From the NCBI RefSeq assembly GCF_037975245.1, contig NC_092579.1, positions 18,870,678 to 18,934,677 of the forward strand: 64,000 nucleotides of DNA, in the 5' to 3' direction. Numbering within the stretch: position 1 is the first letter of the stretch; each line of letters begins with the position of its first letter. Shown one piece after another: positions 1 to 13,353 of the stretch. The notes under the pieces are model-generated. The model saw only the letters and a list, made by a program, of their open reading frames with translations, was not told the origin of the DNA and searched no databases. A program made the translations under genes and the position numbers. This DNA comes from Apostichopus japonicus. Taxonomy: Eukaryota > Echinodermata > Holothuroidea > Aspidochirotida > Stichopodidae.

Positions 1-90
1 AAAACTAAAATGACCTAGACAGAATTTTCCTGACTTTAAATTATAAATACACTTTGTACAATAATAAATATAGTTTCCATGAGCACAAAC

Positions 91-2977
91 CTTCTGATAG
101 TAACTCCTTGTAGAGTTTGGCTGTGTGCACTAAGTAATGTAACGCTGAACATTGCACCTGGTAGTCAAACCCCATCGTCGACACCCATCGGACCATCTGG
201 GATGCCAATTTAGCCAATCTATCATGTTCCCTTCCCTGAGAGAAATCAAATGATGAGCTCTTTTATACTTTGTATGTATACTTCTGGTAAAATACCGTAT
301 CCATTTTATCCCCTGACTTGAAAATCATTTTAACCAAACCACTGAGTGTATTGCTCAAAACAATTATAATTATTATAAAGACACTCTTCAATATTCATGA
401 AATGAAAGTTATTTTTGGAGTAAATTCATGATCCTTTTCTATTCTGAAATTTGTTGTCGTCTGGACAATTTCGCATGTCACTATTAATCACATGCACAAT
501 CCAATACAGTAATTCTTAAATTTGTTGGCATCTTCACACTTTTTTCTTACTTTTTATCTTTTATTACAACCTGGCAAATGAGCTGCATTTTGTACAGCTT
601 TTAGCATGAAATTATATCTAGACAAATACCAAATCCATCAACAACAGTGGGCTTATTTTACAGAACATGTAAAAATGTGCAATACTGTGAACGGTTTCAA
701 ATCAGCTCTCAAAACGTATCTTTTCACCAAAGCATATATGTTATAATTGTTATTGTTAAGCGCTACGAAAATAATTTCATACTTTGTTTGGTGCTTTATA
801 AAAATTATGTATTATTATTATTATTATTATTAAAAGAATATAATGAAAGCACCAACAGTCTACAATTTCAGTTTCATGTTTGCATACAGTATGTACTACA
901 TCCATGCTTCAATGTGTTGGCAATCATCTCTGCTTAGGGGCATCATTTATTTTCTACACCTATTGTGGTAGAATTATTCACAAACAACTTCTTCCAAAAT
1001 TCATGAGCAAAGGAAAAGCAAACATAGTTCCAGATATTACACATTGTTTAGATCTATGTAACATATTGCACATTCTAAAAGTTTGGTGATTATGTTCGAT
1101 ACTCAATATTCTGTGATGGTTGGCACTGATAAATTTGGTTGCAGCCTCCTCTTTTGCTCCACTTTAAAATCATGCAAGCTCATGTGCGGCTATGATTTGC
1201 CATTTACAATAATGGTAATCATTCAGTGTGCACAGTCCTTGATGATATTAGTCTGTATATTCGGTAGGTGCGGTGGAAGGCACCATGACATCGACACACT
1301 AAATGACATCATCTACCAGAAACAACCTATTTGAAAAATAACAGAATAAGTTCTAAAACTCACTTGAGCAAAGACGACCGCGAGCAGAGAGGCTATGTTC
1401 TGTTGTTTGGGTTCTATGGTAGGAGTTGAGCTGCTCTCACCATCTCGAGGCAGTAGAGACTGCAAGATGCTGCCACTTAAAACCACTACTGCGTGGTTTA
1501 TTAGGTTTGTATGTTTCCCTTGTGGTCCACTGTGAGATGGCCAAGTTCCACTAACGATTTTGACAAGAATATTAAGCAGTTCCTCGGGCAAGCTGGGAAT
1601 GAGAAAAAAAGTGAATAATAAATTGTTCTGATTAAATGATGCAGTTGTGAAAGTTTGTTTAGTCCGTGGTCTAACGGTAAACATTGTCTTTTGAATTGAT
1701 TAATTAAGCTTTTTTTTTACTCTGTTGTGATTTTCTATGGGTAATTTGTACCATATAGTTAGTTTGTGACATTACAAATGAACATATGTTAAACAATTAT
1801 ATCTTTATAAGTTACATTTGGTTGTTTCAGTTTGTTGTACATGTATTGCTAAGTTTAATGCACAAGTAACAGTTTTTGGTCATAACATGCAACAGAATAT
1901 CTTAAGTATCTTCAGACATACCCAATGAACTAATATCAGTAATATGTATACTGCATCTAAATCAAAGGTACGTTATGCAATATTCTTACCTTTGGTTATC
2001 ATTGCTGTAGGAAGTGACAAGTTTTATTTGTCTCAAATAGTTGACATCTGCAGTAGAGAAATCTGCACCAGAATTAAGACTTCCTAAAACAGTCCCAAAC
2101 AAGGCTTTGGTTTCACTCTCAGAAACATTTCTGAAATGTAAAGAACAGTCATGTGCGGATGTACCCGCTAATTAGTATGGTTAAAACTATTTAGAAAAGA
2201 AATTGGATTAAAGAACAGAAAAGTTTGATGCATTTCTGCATGCAAGTCATGTTAGGTTTCAAATAACTTAATAATTAATCAAAATTGAAAAGTCTATTTG
2301 AAACATTGTATATTTATAGACATTCATGCAGTAAGAAACGCATGCAATAGGCCTCTGTACACCATAAGGAGCACATGTTGTACAAAAGCTTAATTTCTAA
2401 ATCAAACATACATGGACTCATGTTGTGACTTGACATAGCCATTTATAGGATTATTGAAGCACTTCCTAATGTCTACAAATGGTTTAGAAGGTCACAATTA
2501 CCTCCAGGGGATTAACTTAAAGTTAATCCCCTTAAAGTTAATTAACTTAAAGTTAAAGCAAGTATACACATGAAATTTCACGACAAGGTCTCAAACTCAA
2601 AGAAGCTTAGGCTAAGCCTAAAGTTTGTTACTTTAATAACGAAATTAATCAACAAGCTATTTGATGACCTCATATCTATTTTAATGCGCAGACACTACTG
2701 AGGGTAAAATCAATTACTTAAGTGATGGATTAGCTATCCTAGTTCGCATTTTCGTGGAAATAGTCCCTGTTCAATATGCTATGTACAATAAGCCTTTGAC
2801 GTCGTTTTCTTTGAATTTCAACCCAAATGTCTAGGTAAAAGGAAAATAATCCCCAAACATAATCTAATATTCTTTTCACTGCTACTTTATAGTAAAAGTG
2901 TCAAAACATTGCCAATTTATCACAACCTACCTATATTTGTTGATGACGGAAAGGAAGCCTCCAATGGGCGTCGCCAT
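91..2977 (-). CDS. Unrecognised gene, 5' part (four coding exons), runs off left edge
   Basis: Four exons on the minus strand join in consistent phase: 2931-2977 (ATG at 2977, MATPIGGFLSVINKY), 1990-2130, 1364-1592 and 91-235. Each is bounded by AG acceptors and GT donors (gtaggt, gtaaga, gtgagt, gtttgt). Together they give about 187 residues and end in phase 1, so the protein continues to the left. The sequence is leucine-rich and helical-looking (for example LPEELLNILVKIV and HYLVHTAKLYKELL), which could fit an armadillo/HEAT-type helical protein, but I do not recognise the family. There is no signal peptide or membrane segment in the visible part. The start lies 1.6 kb from the first DNAI2 coding exon and points away from it, so the two may share a promoter region. 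A further exon between 235 and 1364 cannot be excluded, although direct joining is in phase. Confidence 0.6.
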
Positions 2978-4622
2978 CTTTATTTCCGTCTGAGCAGTCA
3001 AGTGCCTTATGCAGTGTAAATGTTTTAATATTATTAAGCTTTTTTTAATGCTGAAAATTATATTAACATCAGAAACACCTATAAAAACGAATTTATTTCA
3101 TAATTTATACATAAAAATAATGTTATCTCCTAATTAATTCTAGATTGAAATACCACCATCCGTAGGTTTGTTGTATCTTCAAGTTCCATGTAGTTAGTTG
3201 GATGACCTTTACCCTTAGCAACTTGTCGCTAAGTGAAGTTATTGCCCTTTGCAGAATCAAGGTATCGAACTTGAGCTAAGACAACTTCACAGTTTTGGCT
3301 TGCTGAGGCTTGGCGAAAAGTGGTAGATTACCGGTGTATCGCTATTAAATTAAACGTATGAGCTGTTTTGTACCTTTTTGAGGAGAAACTAAAGCGGTAT
3401 TCCAAGGCTAGCCTAATTTGTTGCACTGAGTCTGAATCATAGCCTAACGTTATTCTTTGGCTAGGCCTAGGCCTAGGTTAATTTATACATAAACTAGGGA
3501 CTAAGTTAGTCGAACGTAACTAAGTTTTATGCAAATATATAGCTCATTAGACTGAGTGTTTGTTCGCCTAACTCAATTTTGCTCAGTCTGACCGTCGTAA
3601 AGTGAGGTCAAATGTCACTTTGTACTAGGCTAGCATTCTACTTTGGAAATGACTTGGTTTCCAAATGATTTGAAATGACTTGATTTCCAAATGATTAATG
3701 AAGCCTTGAGGGAATGTTGAGACGTAGTCAGAAATTTGAGGATCCAAGTAACCTATTATCTTTTACTTTCCTATCACCCTTGTTGGATAATTATTGAGCC
3801 CTCCCAGTGTGTTTTTACAGTTCAATAAGGCTATGACAAACAGTAAAAGACTGAACTAGGCTAGCAAATTGGACAATAAACTTGAATCACTCATTTTGAA
3901 CTTCCAAGCTTTTCTCATTTCATAAAATTATTTAATTTTCCAGAAGTGTGTATAATAGGTATTGCACAAATGTCCTTTGACTGTATCAAATGATATGGTA
4001 TGAAACAGCAGAGTGCTTTATATGTGAACTACAATATAGGCTAGCCTAGTATAGGTAGTTAGGCCCAAGAACATAGCAATATTAATATCATAGAGAAATT
4101 TGTGGGTAAATATTTGGGTACTTGAGATGTGAGGAGCTGCCCAATTAAGTATAAAATTAACAAGGATAAACTTTCAATTCTTTAAAACACTGTTTATCAG
4201 AATTGTAACTTGAATTAGCCTATATTTATGATGAATAGTAAATATCTCTGTTGAGAAACTGGTTTCTAAAGCAGTGTATTTACATTGATTAGTCCAAAAA
4301 CTTGATTGCCGTTAGTAAAAGTCTCTGCTTAGGTTTCCTTGCAAAAGTCTTAGATATCAGCAATATTTACAATAAGTTACTGCAATGCCGGGGGACCTAT
4401 ATTTGGTCTGTATCATTTATTACAATCACAACTTATGTATGGTCTTAGCTGAATTCTCTTGAATTAATTCTATAAATACTCAATTTGTTATTCACCTACC
4501 TTGTGAGGATCTACCTGCATAAGCCAGGTAGGATCAATACCTATTAAATTTAATTTAATTCTATATATGCTTAACAATAGTTTCATCTTAATTTGTACTT
4601 TTATCCTCATTTTTCAAATCAG
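2978..4622. promoter_or_regulatory. Divergent intergenic region between the unrecognised gene and DNAI2
   Basis: About 1.6 kb separates the ATG of the minus-strand gene from the first recognised DNAI2 exon. A pyrimidine-rich tract ending in AG at 4621-4622 looks like a splice acceptor in front of the DNAI2 start exon, so DNAI2 probably has an untranslated first exon in this interval. I see no clear TATA box. Small repeats include a palindromic run around 3460-3480 (GGCCTAGGCCTAGG), a near-tandem copy of GAAATGACTTGGTTTCCAAATG around 3645-3695, and an imperfect inverted repeat around ACCTG/CAGGT at about 4510-4535. A shared bidirectional promoter is inferred from the layout only. Confidence 0.4.
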
Positions 4623-4641
4623 AGCTTTCAAGCTTGAAACC

Positions 4642-7600
4642 ATGGAGATTGTTTATGTTTATACCAAAAAGAGAAGTGAGTTTGGTAGACAGTGCAACTT
4701 TGCTGACAGACCTGCTGAATTGCATGTTGACATCTTACCAGATGAAAGCCTCTTGCAAAACTTTGTCGAAAAAAATCCAGTTGACAGAGGGATACAATGT
4801 GTTCAGGAAATGAGTGAACATGAGGTAAGAAATGAACATTAAATATGAGAGCCATTTAAAGCAATTATAAAGCTGAAATTTGGTATGTGTCTTTGCACAT
4901 AACAGACTGATGCAGTGACTTTGTAATAGTCAATTAACTGCAATATACTACTAAACTAAAAGTAATCACTTTGTCAACACATGCATGCAGCATATCGCAA
5001 ACATTTTGGCATTTTCTAAAGTTTTGAAAATGTTATCGATGGCAATTTTCTCAGAGGGTCAACTTAGTACTCATATTAATTGATTACACAAGTCTTCTTT
5101 CACTGTATTAGTTTGTGATTTAAAACAGAACAATTAAAAAATCATACTTGAGATAACAATTTATTTCATTGATTTTTTTCTTTTTATTATACAATGTGTA
5201 GCTACTCTGTACCTAACATCCCAATTGCTATTTTTTTTTAAATATTCCAATTTATCTTGTCACTGAATGCAATACATCATGAGAAGCTGATAGTGAGGGA
5301 TACAGTGTTTTTCTTTTCCAATTTATGCTAAGCAACGAATCGCATTCAGCTTGTATCCACACTATCTTGTCAACCTTCGTATTGCAGGTCAACACAGAGA
5401 GATTTGAAACAGATACCAGGGGCATAAACCATGTCGAAGGTGGATGGCCCAAAGATGTCAATCCCCAAGAAGTGGAGCAAGTTCTCAGATTCCGAAAGAA
5501 AGTTGAAAAGGACGAAATGTACATCACGACAATTCAACAATTGGGCAGTGTAAGCTTTGCTTCATTTGATGTGTCAATTACAACAATACATGGAGTATAT
5601 TTGACTTATTTAAATTCCACTATGAAATTGCATATAGTGTGAAAAAAAGAACAGACTAGGCTACTATAGATACAAGAATAATAGCTCAAACTTTATTGGA
5701 GGTAAACAAGCTGAACAAATATTGTATATATACAGTAGCATTAGCTTCAACATACATTGCTTTTATAAATGCTCTAATACCTGTATCTTCTTCTGAACCA
5801 AGCAGCAAGTTTGAACACTTATCTATAAACTTATTGTTATTGTTATTCAAGGAGGAAACTTGTCAAGCCGGCTTAACGTACTTTTGTTCATATTGATCAT
5901 GTACCCTTTCTTAAAAGTAACTGGATATAACATACACAAAAAGGTTTCTAAATTATGCATAATATGTTGCAGACTCGTCAAGTTATTTCAGAAACGAGTA
6001 ACAACTCATTCTTTGCTGTGTTCTGATGATTTTTGTGTCGTTCAGCTTCCACAATCTTGTCAGAATTAAAAGAAAAGATAAAAAGTTGAATGTCTGTTCA
6101 TATTTCACAGGTCATGGAACACTGCATCAGACAGAATAATGCCATAGATATTTACCAGGACTACTTTGCTGATTTGGAGATAGAAGAAACGGAAGAGACA
6201 CCATCCGCAAAAACCATTAATGTGTTTAGGTGACTACATTCAACTGTTTCTATTGTAATGAATCACATATGGATTGCATGCATTTCGTAACATAAATCTT
6301 GCTATTTTGTGTAGTGACAAAATGAATTATTAGTTCCACCAGATGAGTGCTTAAAATTGTTCTTCTTATCTTTTCTTTTCTTTTTGTTATTTATTTATTT
6401 ATTTATTTTTACTTTTTATCTATTTTTTTTTTTTTTTGTAATGAAGTAATGAAGAGCATTCTGTTGTGTACTTTAATTTCATTCTAGGGATCCAAATGAA
6501 ATAAAGCGAACTGCTACTCACTTGTCATGGTACCCAGATGGTGCAAAGAAGCTAGCTGTGGCTTATTCCAATTTAGAATTCCAGAGGTCTCCAGCTGATA
6601 TCAGCCTCGATTCATACATTTGGGATATCGGTGAGATTCTTTGTAACAGTTTTCTGAGATAACTCTTGACACAGTTGGGTTGTGTTTGCCACAGAATATC
6701 TCCTGGCAAACTAAATGTGCTTGATCTCAGAAAACATTCTTTAAAAATGTTTGTCTGTGTGTCACTTTAAATGTTAAAAACCATCAATTGTGTCTGTTTT
6801 TTGGGGGGGGGTCAAACCTATATCAGCACACGGTGTAGGCCTACAATACTACCATGGACAACAAAACATGCCTTTAAAAGATTGCATGTTATTTTCAGAC
6901 CAGCAGTTTTCATTGTAAGCAACTGATAAAGTTTCTTTCTACCTACTTGCACATTTTATGAAGCCAAAAATGTTAGTACAGAACAATGCTTCTGTATTGG
7001 TGAATTTGTTGCCAAGTGGAAAGTTTAATTTAAATAATAAAATACATCTAGTGCTATGTTTGATATCTACAAGATATGTTTATGCTTTTTTGGTGGTTTG
7101 AACAGCCTTCCCAAAAGTCATGTATACATGCTTCATGCTTCTGTATCAGTATTTATTACCTGTAAACTGCAATTTTACTTTCAAATTTACAACATGTAGC
7201 ACCTTCAGATGGTGTGTGTGTGTTGTATATTTGATTGACAGTTAAGCTGCATTTTAGTGATTTTTGGGGGCAATACTAAATTATTATTACTACTATCTTT
7301 TCATTTCATCAGAAAATCCTAACAAGCCAGAATTTACATTGAAGCCAGTGTCTCCGCTTGTATGCCTAGAATACAATCCCAAAGATGTTCACGTTTTGAT
7401 CGGTGGCTGCTATAATGGACAAGTCGGTGAGTGACATTTTTCGTTAGCATCATGCCTTGTAAATAGATTGATAATACTAAAGAGTTTTATTCAAATAGGA
7501 TACAGTACAGTATGTATATATATATATATTTATTGTATAAATACTTGGCTTGAAACATCCTTGCATGGGGAAGAGAAAGCAGGGCCATTTATAAACATGC

Positions 7601-10600
7601 AGCAACTCTATGGTGCAAAATATTTCAAAAAGAGAAGAATTAATGAAAGGTACCATTGCTTAGCTGTCTATTAATGGACTCTACATGTTAATAATGGACT
7701 GAAAATTTATTTAGTCAGGGAGCCAGTTATCATATTTCTATTTTCTTTAATAAGTATTTAAAAAGTTTTCTAAAACATCATGTTCGATTTGTCAGAAAAT
7801 TATTGTGTGCAAGGGTTGTAAAGTTATAAAGACAATTCTATCAAAATGACCAAAGGTGATGAGCTATGATCAGACCTTCATCCTCATACCATTGTCTAGA
7901 GGTTTTGACTAAACAGTCATTTTGTGAAGTCACCATTCATAGTTTCTGGGAATAATGCTTTCTATAGAGAACATGCAAGAAAGTACCCTTTGGCAACATT
8001 TATTAAAATAGTTTTAGGAAGATAATACTGTGTGAGCAACACAGAAGAAACTTCTCTAAACAGATATTAAAATCAATCAATCAATGACTTTCTTCCTTCC
8101 AATTAGCATTTTGGGACACAAGGAAAGGTTCTCATGCCGTGGAGATGTCACCAGTGGAACACAGTCATCACGACCCAGTCTACAAGACCATCTGGCTGCA
8201 ATCAAAGACCGGCACTGAATGTTTCTCAGCATCGACAGATGGACAGGTAACAATGAATAAATAATGGAGGGAAATATGTAAAACAGGTTGTAGATTAAGT
8301 GCTTAAACTGTTCTTGTGTGCTGAAGATAATGGTTCATTTCATTTCATAGCAAATGAAAGCAGGCATATCCTACTTTGCATATTATAATCTTTTATCTTT
8401 TTATATTGACAAGGCTGTTGTAATAACTGTCTAATTCAAAGAAATTCTTCAAAGCACCCATACAGAATATCACGTTAATTTTTGTTTTCTAGTTGGAAAG
8501 CAATATTACTCTAAGATACTCAACTGTTAATTGATTTGATTTTGTATCTCTTGGAACTAAAATAAAAACCATTTCTTTTCTGTTTCAGGTATTGTGGTGG
8601 GATATCAGAAAGCTAGGGGAACCCACAGAGAAACTGTATATGGATCCAACAAAGAAAGGCAAAGTAGAGAATGCACAGGGAGTCTTAGCTCTGGAGTATG
8701 AACCTACAATTGTGAGTCAATAGTACCTTTCTATTCTCATCTCGTTTATTTAATTCATTGCAATACTTCATGTATATTTATATCATTAAATTACAAAGGA
8801 TGTGTCAATAGTGATTGACTTCTGAACCACTAAAAATTGGTTTTAGTGTTATATTATTTATTGCTTCTTAATATTACTTTTGCTTTCTTAAAAAAAAAAA
8901 ATTTCTAGATATTCTCCACTCTGAGGAAACCAATAAAGTTGTCATAATCTGTACCGATATCCACATTTTGTTCTTATCAGCCAACAAAGTTCATGGTCGG
9001 TACTGAGCAAGGAACCATCATCTCTTGCAACAGAAAGGCAAAGACACCAGCAGAGAAAATAGTAGCAGTTTACAAGGAACACATCGGACCTGTCTACTCG
9101 CTGCAAAGAAATCCATTCTTCCCTAAGAATTTCCTGACTGTTGGGGATTGGACTGCAAGAGTAAGCAGTACTTCTTTTGTTGCTAAATTTAGCTTGTTCT
9201 TTTTTGTCAGGTTTAAATTACTATGTTATGTTTGATTGTTGCTATTTATAACAACGATCCATACTGAAATAAGTCAAATCTGTGATAACTCAATAGTGAA
9301 GAACTTTGAAGACTTAAATTTGTTTAATCTTTCTGTTCACTGGTTCATGTAAGAAAGCAATCCTTCTCCACAAGTGGCAATCTTCTTGATGTGTAAAATT
9401 TTAAAGGGATTCTTTATTGGGGGGGAAGGGGGCGGCAGGGGAAAATTTTTATTGATCATAATCACATTTTCAATAGACATTTAAATTAATTTCGGTTACA
9501 TCATTTATAAATGTGGTGTTCACTTAATGGGAAACATGACATCAGAAGGATATATGCAAAATTTAGAATCCCAGATTCATGTATCTGTGCCACTTTCCTT
9601 TCGTTTTAAATGACGTAACAATTGCTAACTAATTCTTTGAGTCACTCAAAGAATGCAAAATAATTATATGAAATCACTCTACTTGAGGTGAAAAATTGCT
9701 AGTTTGACAGCCAATGCAATTATCTGTTTCATATATAAAAGCCATGTGTTCCATTTATTTCAATCTACTTATTTTGAAAATATAATTCCATATCACAGAT
9801 AAAACAAATATTGAAACTTGCAGTGTCAGCACAACAATAACTACTTTCATTCCTCCTGAAATACAGTATATTTATTTTAATACCTGTGGAATCTACAAGG
9901 TTCCATATGTTACCCCTTGCGGTTGGTGCTTTAAACATGACTAATCAACTATTACTCTTTCATCTTTTTATTTATAGATTTGGTCTGAGGACATCAGGGA
10001 ATCTTCAATAATGTGGACCAAGTAAGATGTTATTTTCTTCAGTGTTGGTCTTTACCATGAAAAAAAAGTAATAAAAAATAGATAATAAAACTGGCTGTTC
10101 ATATCTAACACAAATTTCATTAATGTCAGCGGCAAGTGCAAGTCATCAATCATTGTTTCACTGCAGCTTTCTAAAGTGCATTCCATTGACCTCTGTGAAT
10201 ATAAAACATGTTATTTTCTTAGTGCTTTGACCACAACTTGTGAACACAATCAAAGAATTTAGGAATAGGCATTAATGTGTTTGAGAGTTCAGTGTAAAGT
10301 GGCATCACTTATAGAAACCCATCGATAGAGCTGTATCAAGTATATCACAATAGGAAGCATTTGTGTAAAGACGGCCGGACAATGCAGATGGGGGACATAT
10401 TGAATATTTCTCTAAAGAAAATATATATATCAGAATATACATCAGAAATGATGCTCAATTAACCATGTTTCTAGTACATGCAAGTTGTTCCTTTATTTTT
10501 TAAGTCCCATATTACAACAGGTGCAACGAAAGTAAGTTTGATTCCGATGTATCTTTAATGCAGGTACCACATGTCGTACATGACCGATGGGTGCTGGAGC

Positions 10601-12864
10601 CCTGTCAGGCCGTCAGTATTCTTCACCACCAAAATGGACGGTACACTGGACGTGTGGGATTATCTCTTCAAACAGAACGATCCTACCCTTAGCCTACAGG
10701 TCAGTTAACAGTAAGACATGTACACTGTATATATATTTTATTATACATTGTTGTGAGATAATGTAGTGTGTGTAGCTTTGCTCTTGTACCCTAGAGTATT
10801 ATTATTATTTCAGTTTCATGTGACACAGAGGGTAAATGAGTCCTTGAGCAATTGTTTCCTGTATTTGATGTACAGATAATACATGCTTAAGCTGAAGAAG
10901 ATTATGAATTGTCATTCTACAAATTGATCCTGAACCTGTTAACTGTACCTTCTGGTTTCTTCATCTTATTAAGTATAGTGCTAAGGATGAAGACTTTTCT
11001 CCAAAACTCAAAGACCAGATTGCTCACTTGCATAACATTTCATGTAGTAGGAAAGACATATTTGAAAAATCTTTGAGCTTTGAGGAGTAGTATCTTTCTT
11101 TTTTCATTTTGTTTCTTTGTAACTGCCCTTCTAAATCACATCTAATGTCTGGTTGCAAATGTCCAAGTATCTAATTGGTATTATTTATATCTGTAACCGT
11201 GATTTTTTTTCTAGGTCTGCGATGAAGCTCTTCACAGTTTGAGAGTACAGGACCAGGGCAGACTGATTGCTACAGGATCACATACAGGTACAACCACCCT
11301 ACTAGAACTCTCCGACAGTCTCTGTACCATGCAGAGAAACGAAAAGGTGTTGGTGACAGCCATGTTTGATCGGGAGACCAAGAGAGAGAAAATTCTGGAG
11401 TCTAGGCAGAGGGAACTGAGACTAAAGAGAGCTGGCCAGAGTGCACAAGGTGACCAGGTGAGAAAAATTTAACTTTTCTACCGTCAACATGAAATGAGAA
11501 TATTGAATGATACTTGTTCATCATTTATTTGTCTATCTTTCTTATGTGTGACTCTATTTAAGAGAGAGAAGTGTTGGAGTGGCAAAGGAAGTTTATACAA
11601 AGGTGGAAATGTATACTAATAATGAGCTTGAAAAGGCAGTTATAAAGCAGCCACATGGTGTATGTGGGAGAAGCAGATTGTATTGCGACTTGCAATTTAT
11701 CTTCAGGTGGTTAGCCAATTAACAGTTTTAACTCATTCTGGATTTTTTTGTTTACAATTTGGAAAATCTTATCAGATTGGAAAAAGATGGACTTCTCCTT
11801 GATGAAAAGTTCGGCATTACTTTAGCCGGCCATGGATCGAACCCATGACCTCCCAGATGATATGTTTCATTGCTTCTAATGGCACCGCCCTTATCCACTT
11901 GACCATAGCACTGCTTAAGGTGTTATGTGTTAGTCCACTTCTTAATACCATTTCTTTGTCTCATTTCGACTACCAGGATGATGAGGAGGGTGGTTCCGCC
12001 AATGATGAAGATCCAGTAGCCAGGGCCGAGGAAGACTTCTTTGCGATGATCAATGCAGACAGGAAGAAAAGAGAGCAACAGAAAGCAAAGCAAGTGGCTG
12101 AAGATGAATCGAACTCAGAGAAAAAGGTACATCCTCCCTTCTTTTACAAATTGATATAAAAAAATCTTCAAGGAGAAACATGTGTGTGATTTATTTCACC
12201 ACACTATGTACCCTTGACTGTAGTTGCATTCTAGTTTGCTTCCTTCCCACATTCCTTCCCTTCCAGAAAAAACAACAACAACAACAAAAACAAAAGTTAT
12301 AAGAACAAAATGGTACACACTTGACATCTAGGCTACTTCCACTCTAATTATTATTATTTTTATTGTTCTTGTTATTATTCATGTTGTTAATATTATTGTT
12401 GTTATTATTGTTGTTATTACTATTATTGTTAGTGCTGTAGTTATGTAGTCATCATCATTGTCATCGTTGATTGTGCCAGATGATATCTTGCCAGTTGTGG
12501 GTGGGATTTAAAGTTTGGTAATTTGAGGTACTACATAAACTCTGGATTTGTCATGTTTAAACTATCTGATACATCCCTTGTCATGATGTATCAGAGGTTG
12601 CATGTACAAAGAGGTTGATAATGGTTTCATTATTGATATAGCAATTTTTTATTACATCTAACCTTTTGTGGTAAATACAAAAACTCAACCAAGTGGGCAT
12701 CATTTATTTTATTACAGTTTATACTACCTTCAACCATTCTTGTAAAGAGAAAAAAGTTTTTTGCATCTTTTTGAAACTGTTTCATTTCCAATTTTCTTTA
12801 TCAGGATGAGAACGGAGGCGAGAAACAAGATGAAGAGAAAGATGAAACGATCCAGGAAGAATAG
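4642..12864 (+). CDS. DNAI2: Dynein axonemal intermediate chain 2 (complete, 13 coding exons)
   Basis: DNAI2 is a WD-repeat intermediate chain of the axonemal outer dynein arm; it pairs with DNAI1 at the arm base and is needed for ciliary beating. Exons: 4642-4824, 5388-5549, 6111-6229, 6488-6630, 7313-7426, 8107-8246, 8589-8711, 8981-9160, 9978-10021, 10564-10699, 11215-11457, 11977-12126, 12805-12864. They total 1797 nt, exactly 598 codons plus a TAG stop, against about 605 residues in human. Family signatures are clear: the N-terminus [15 protein letters not shown], then [57 protein letters not shown] and RNEK. WD repeats fill roughly residues 200-480; the tail is acidic and lysine-rich. 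The ATG at 4642 was chosen by homology and because an acceptor at 4621-4622 excludes the upstream in-frame ATG at 4567. The gene appears intact. Confidence 0.95.
11824..11914 (-). mobile_element. tRNA-derived SINE head
   Basis: Read on the minus strand, this stretch contains an A-box-like TGGTCAAGTGG and, about 50 bases later, a B box GGTTCGATCC, in the spacing and order of a tRNA gene. The sequence between them (AAGGGCGGTGCC followed by a degenerate arm) and the terminal GGCCGGC resemble the tRNA-like head of many animal SINEs. It lacks a clean cloverleaf and a Pol III T-run directly after it, so it is not a functional tRNA gene. It lies in the DNAI2 intron, about 60 bases before the acceptor of the exon at 11977. 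The 3' body probably extends to about 11740, but I could not define target duplications. Confidence 0.6.
12260..12440. repeat. Simple-sequence tracts (CAA)n and (ATT)n
   Basis: An AACAACAAC run near 12267-12292 is followed by an impure ATT/GTT trinucleotide tract from about 12345 to 12435. It lies in the last coding intron of DNAI2 and shows no coding or splice signal. Confidence 0.7.
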
Positions 12865-13353
12865 GTCCCAGGTGAATATCCTCTGTTAGCAATATCAAAT
12901 TTTGATAGAAGGTTAAAAACCTCTCCTGTTTGACAATTTCCACCATGCAAAATAATAGACAACTTTTTCCTCAAACAAAAAGACCATTAAATACTAATAT
13001 AATTTTGGAATAAGAATGTTAACATTCAATCTAATTTGACTATTTCTGTAGTCTGGAGGTCATAATTTGATCCTATCATCCTCATATTCATAACAGTACT
13101 GGAGGGACCTTAGTCATATTCTGAGTAGGAAGAAATATTTGCCCCATTTAAGATTGATCTGTTTTTCTGCTAGTTTGCTTTACAATCTATAACAAAATCA
13201 ACCAAGATTTGACAGAAAGTGGCTCTTTACTTTTCTGAAATTACTGCTCCACTGTATGGGCATTATTGTATCGGACATTAACACACAGCTAGAACTCCAA
13301 ATACATATAGTATTGCAGATTTTTGTACTGAAGCTCATTGGTTTCTTTTTCAG

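Noticed and set aside
1659-1685. tRNA-like phrase GTGGTCTAACGGTAA
   Set aside because: There is no B box or cloverleaf around it.
4567-4641. Upstream in-frame ATG for DNAI2
   Set aside because: A splice acceptor at 4621-4622 removes it from the mRNA, and orthologues start at MEIVYVY, the ATG at 4642.
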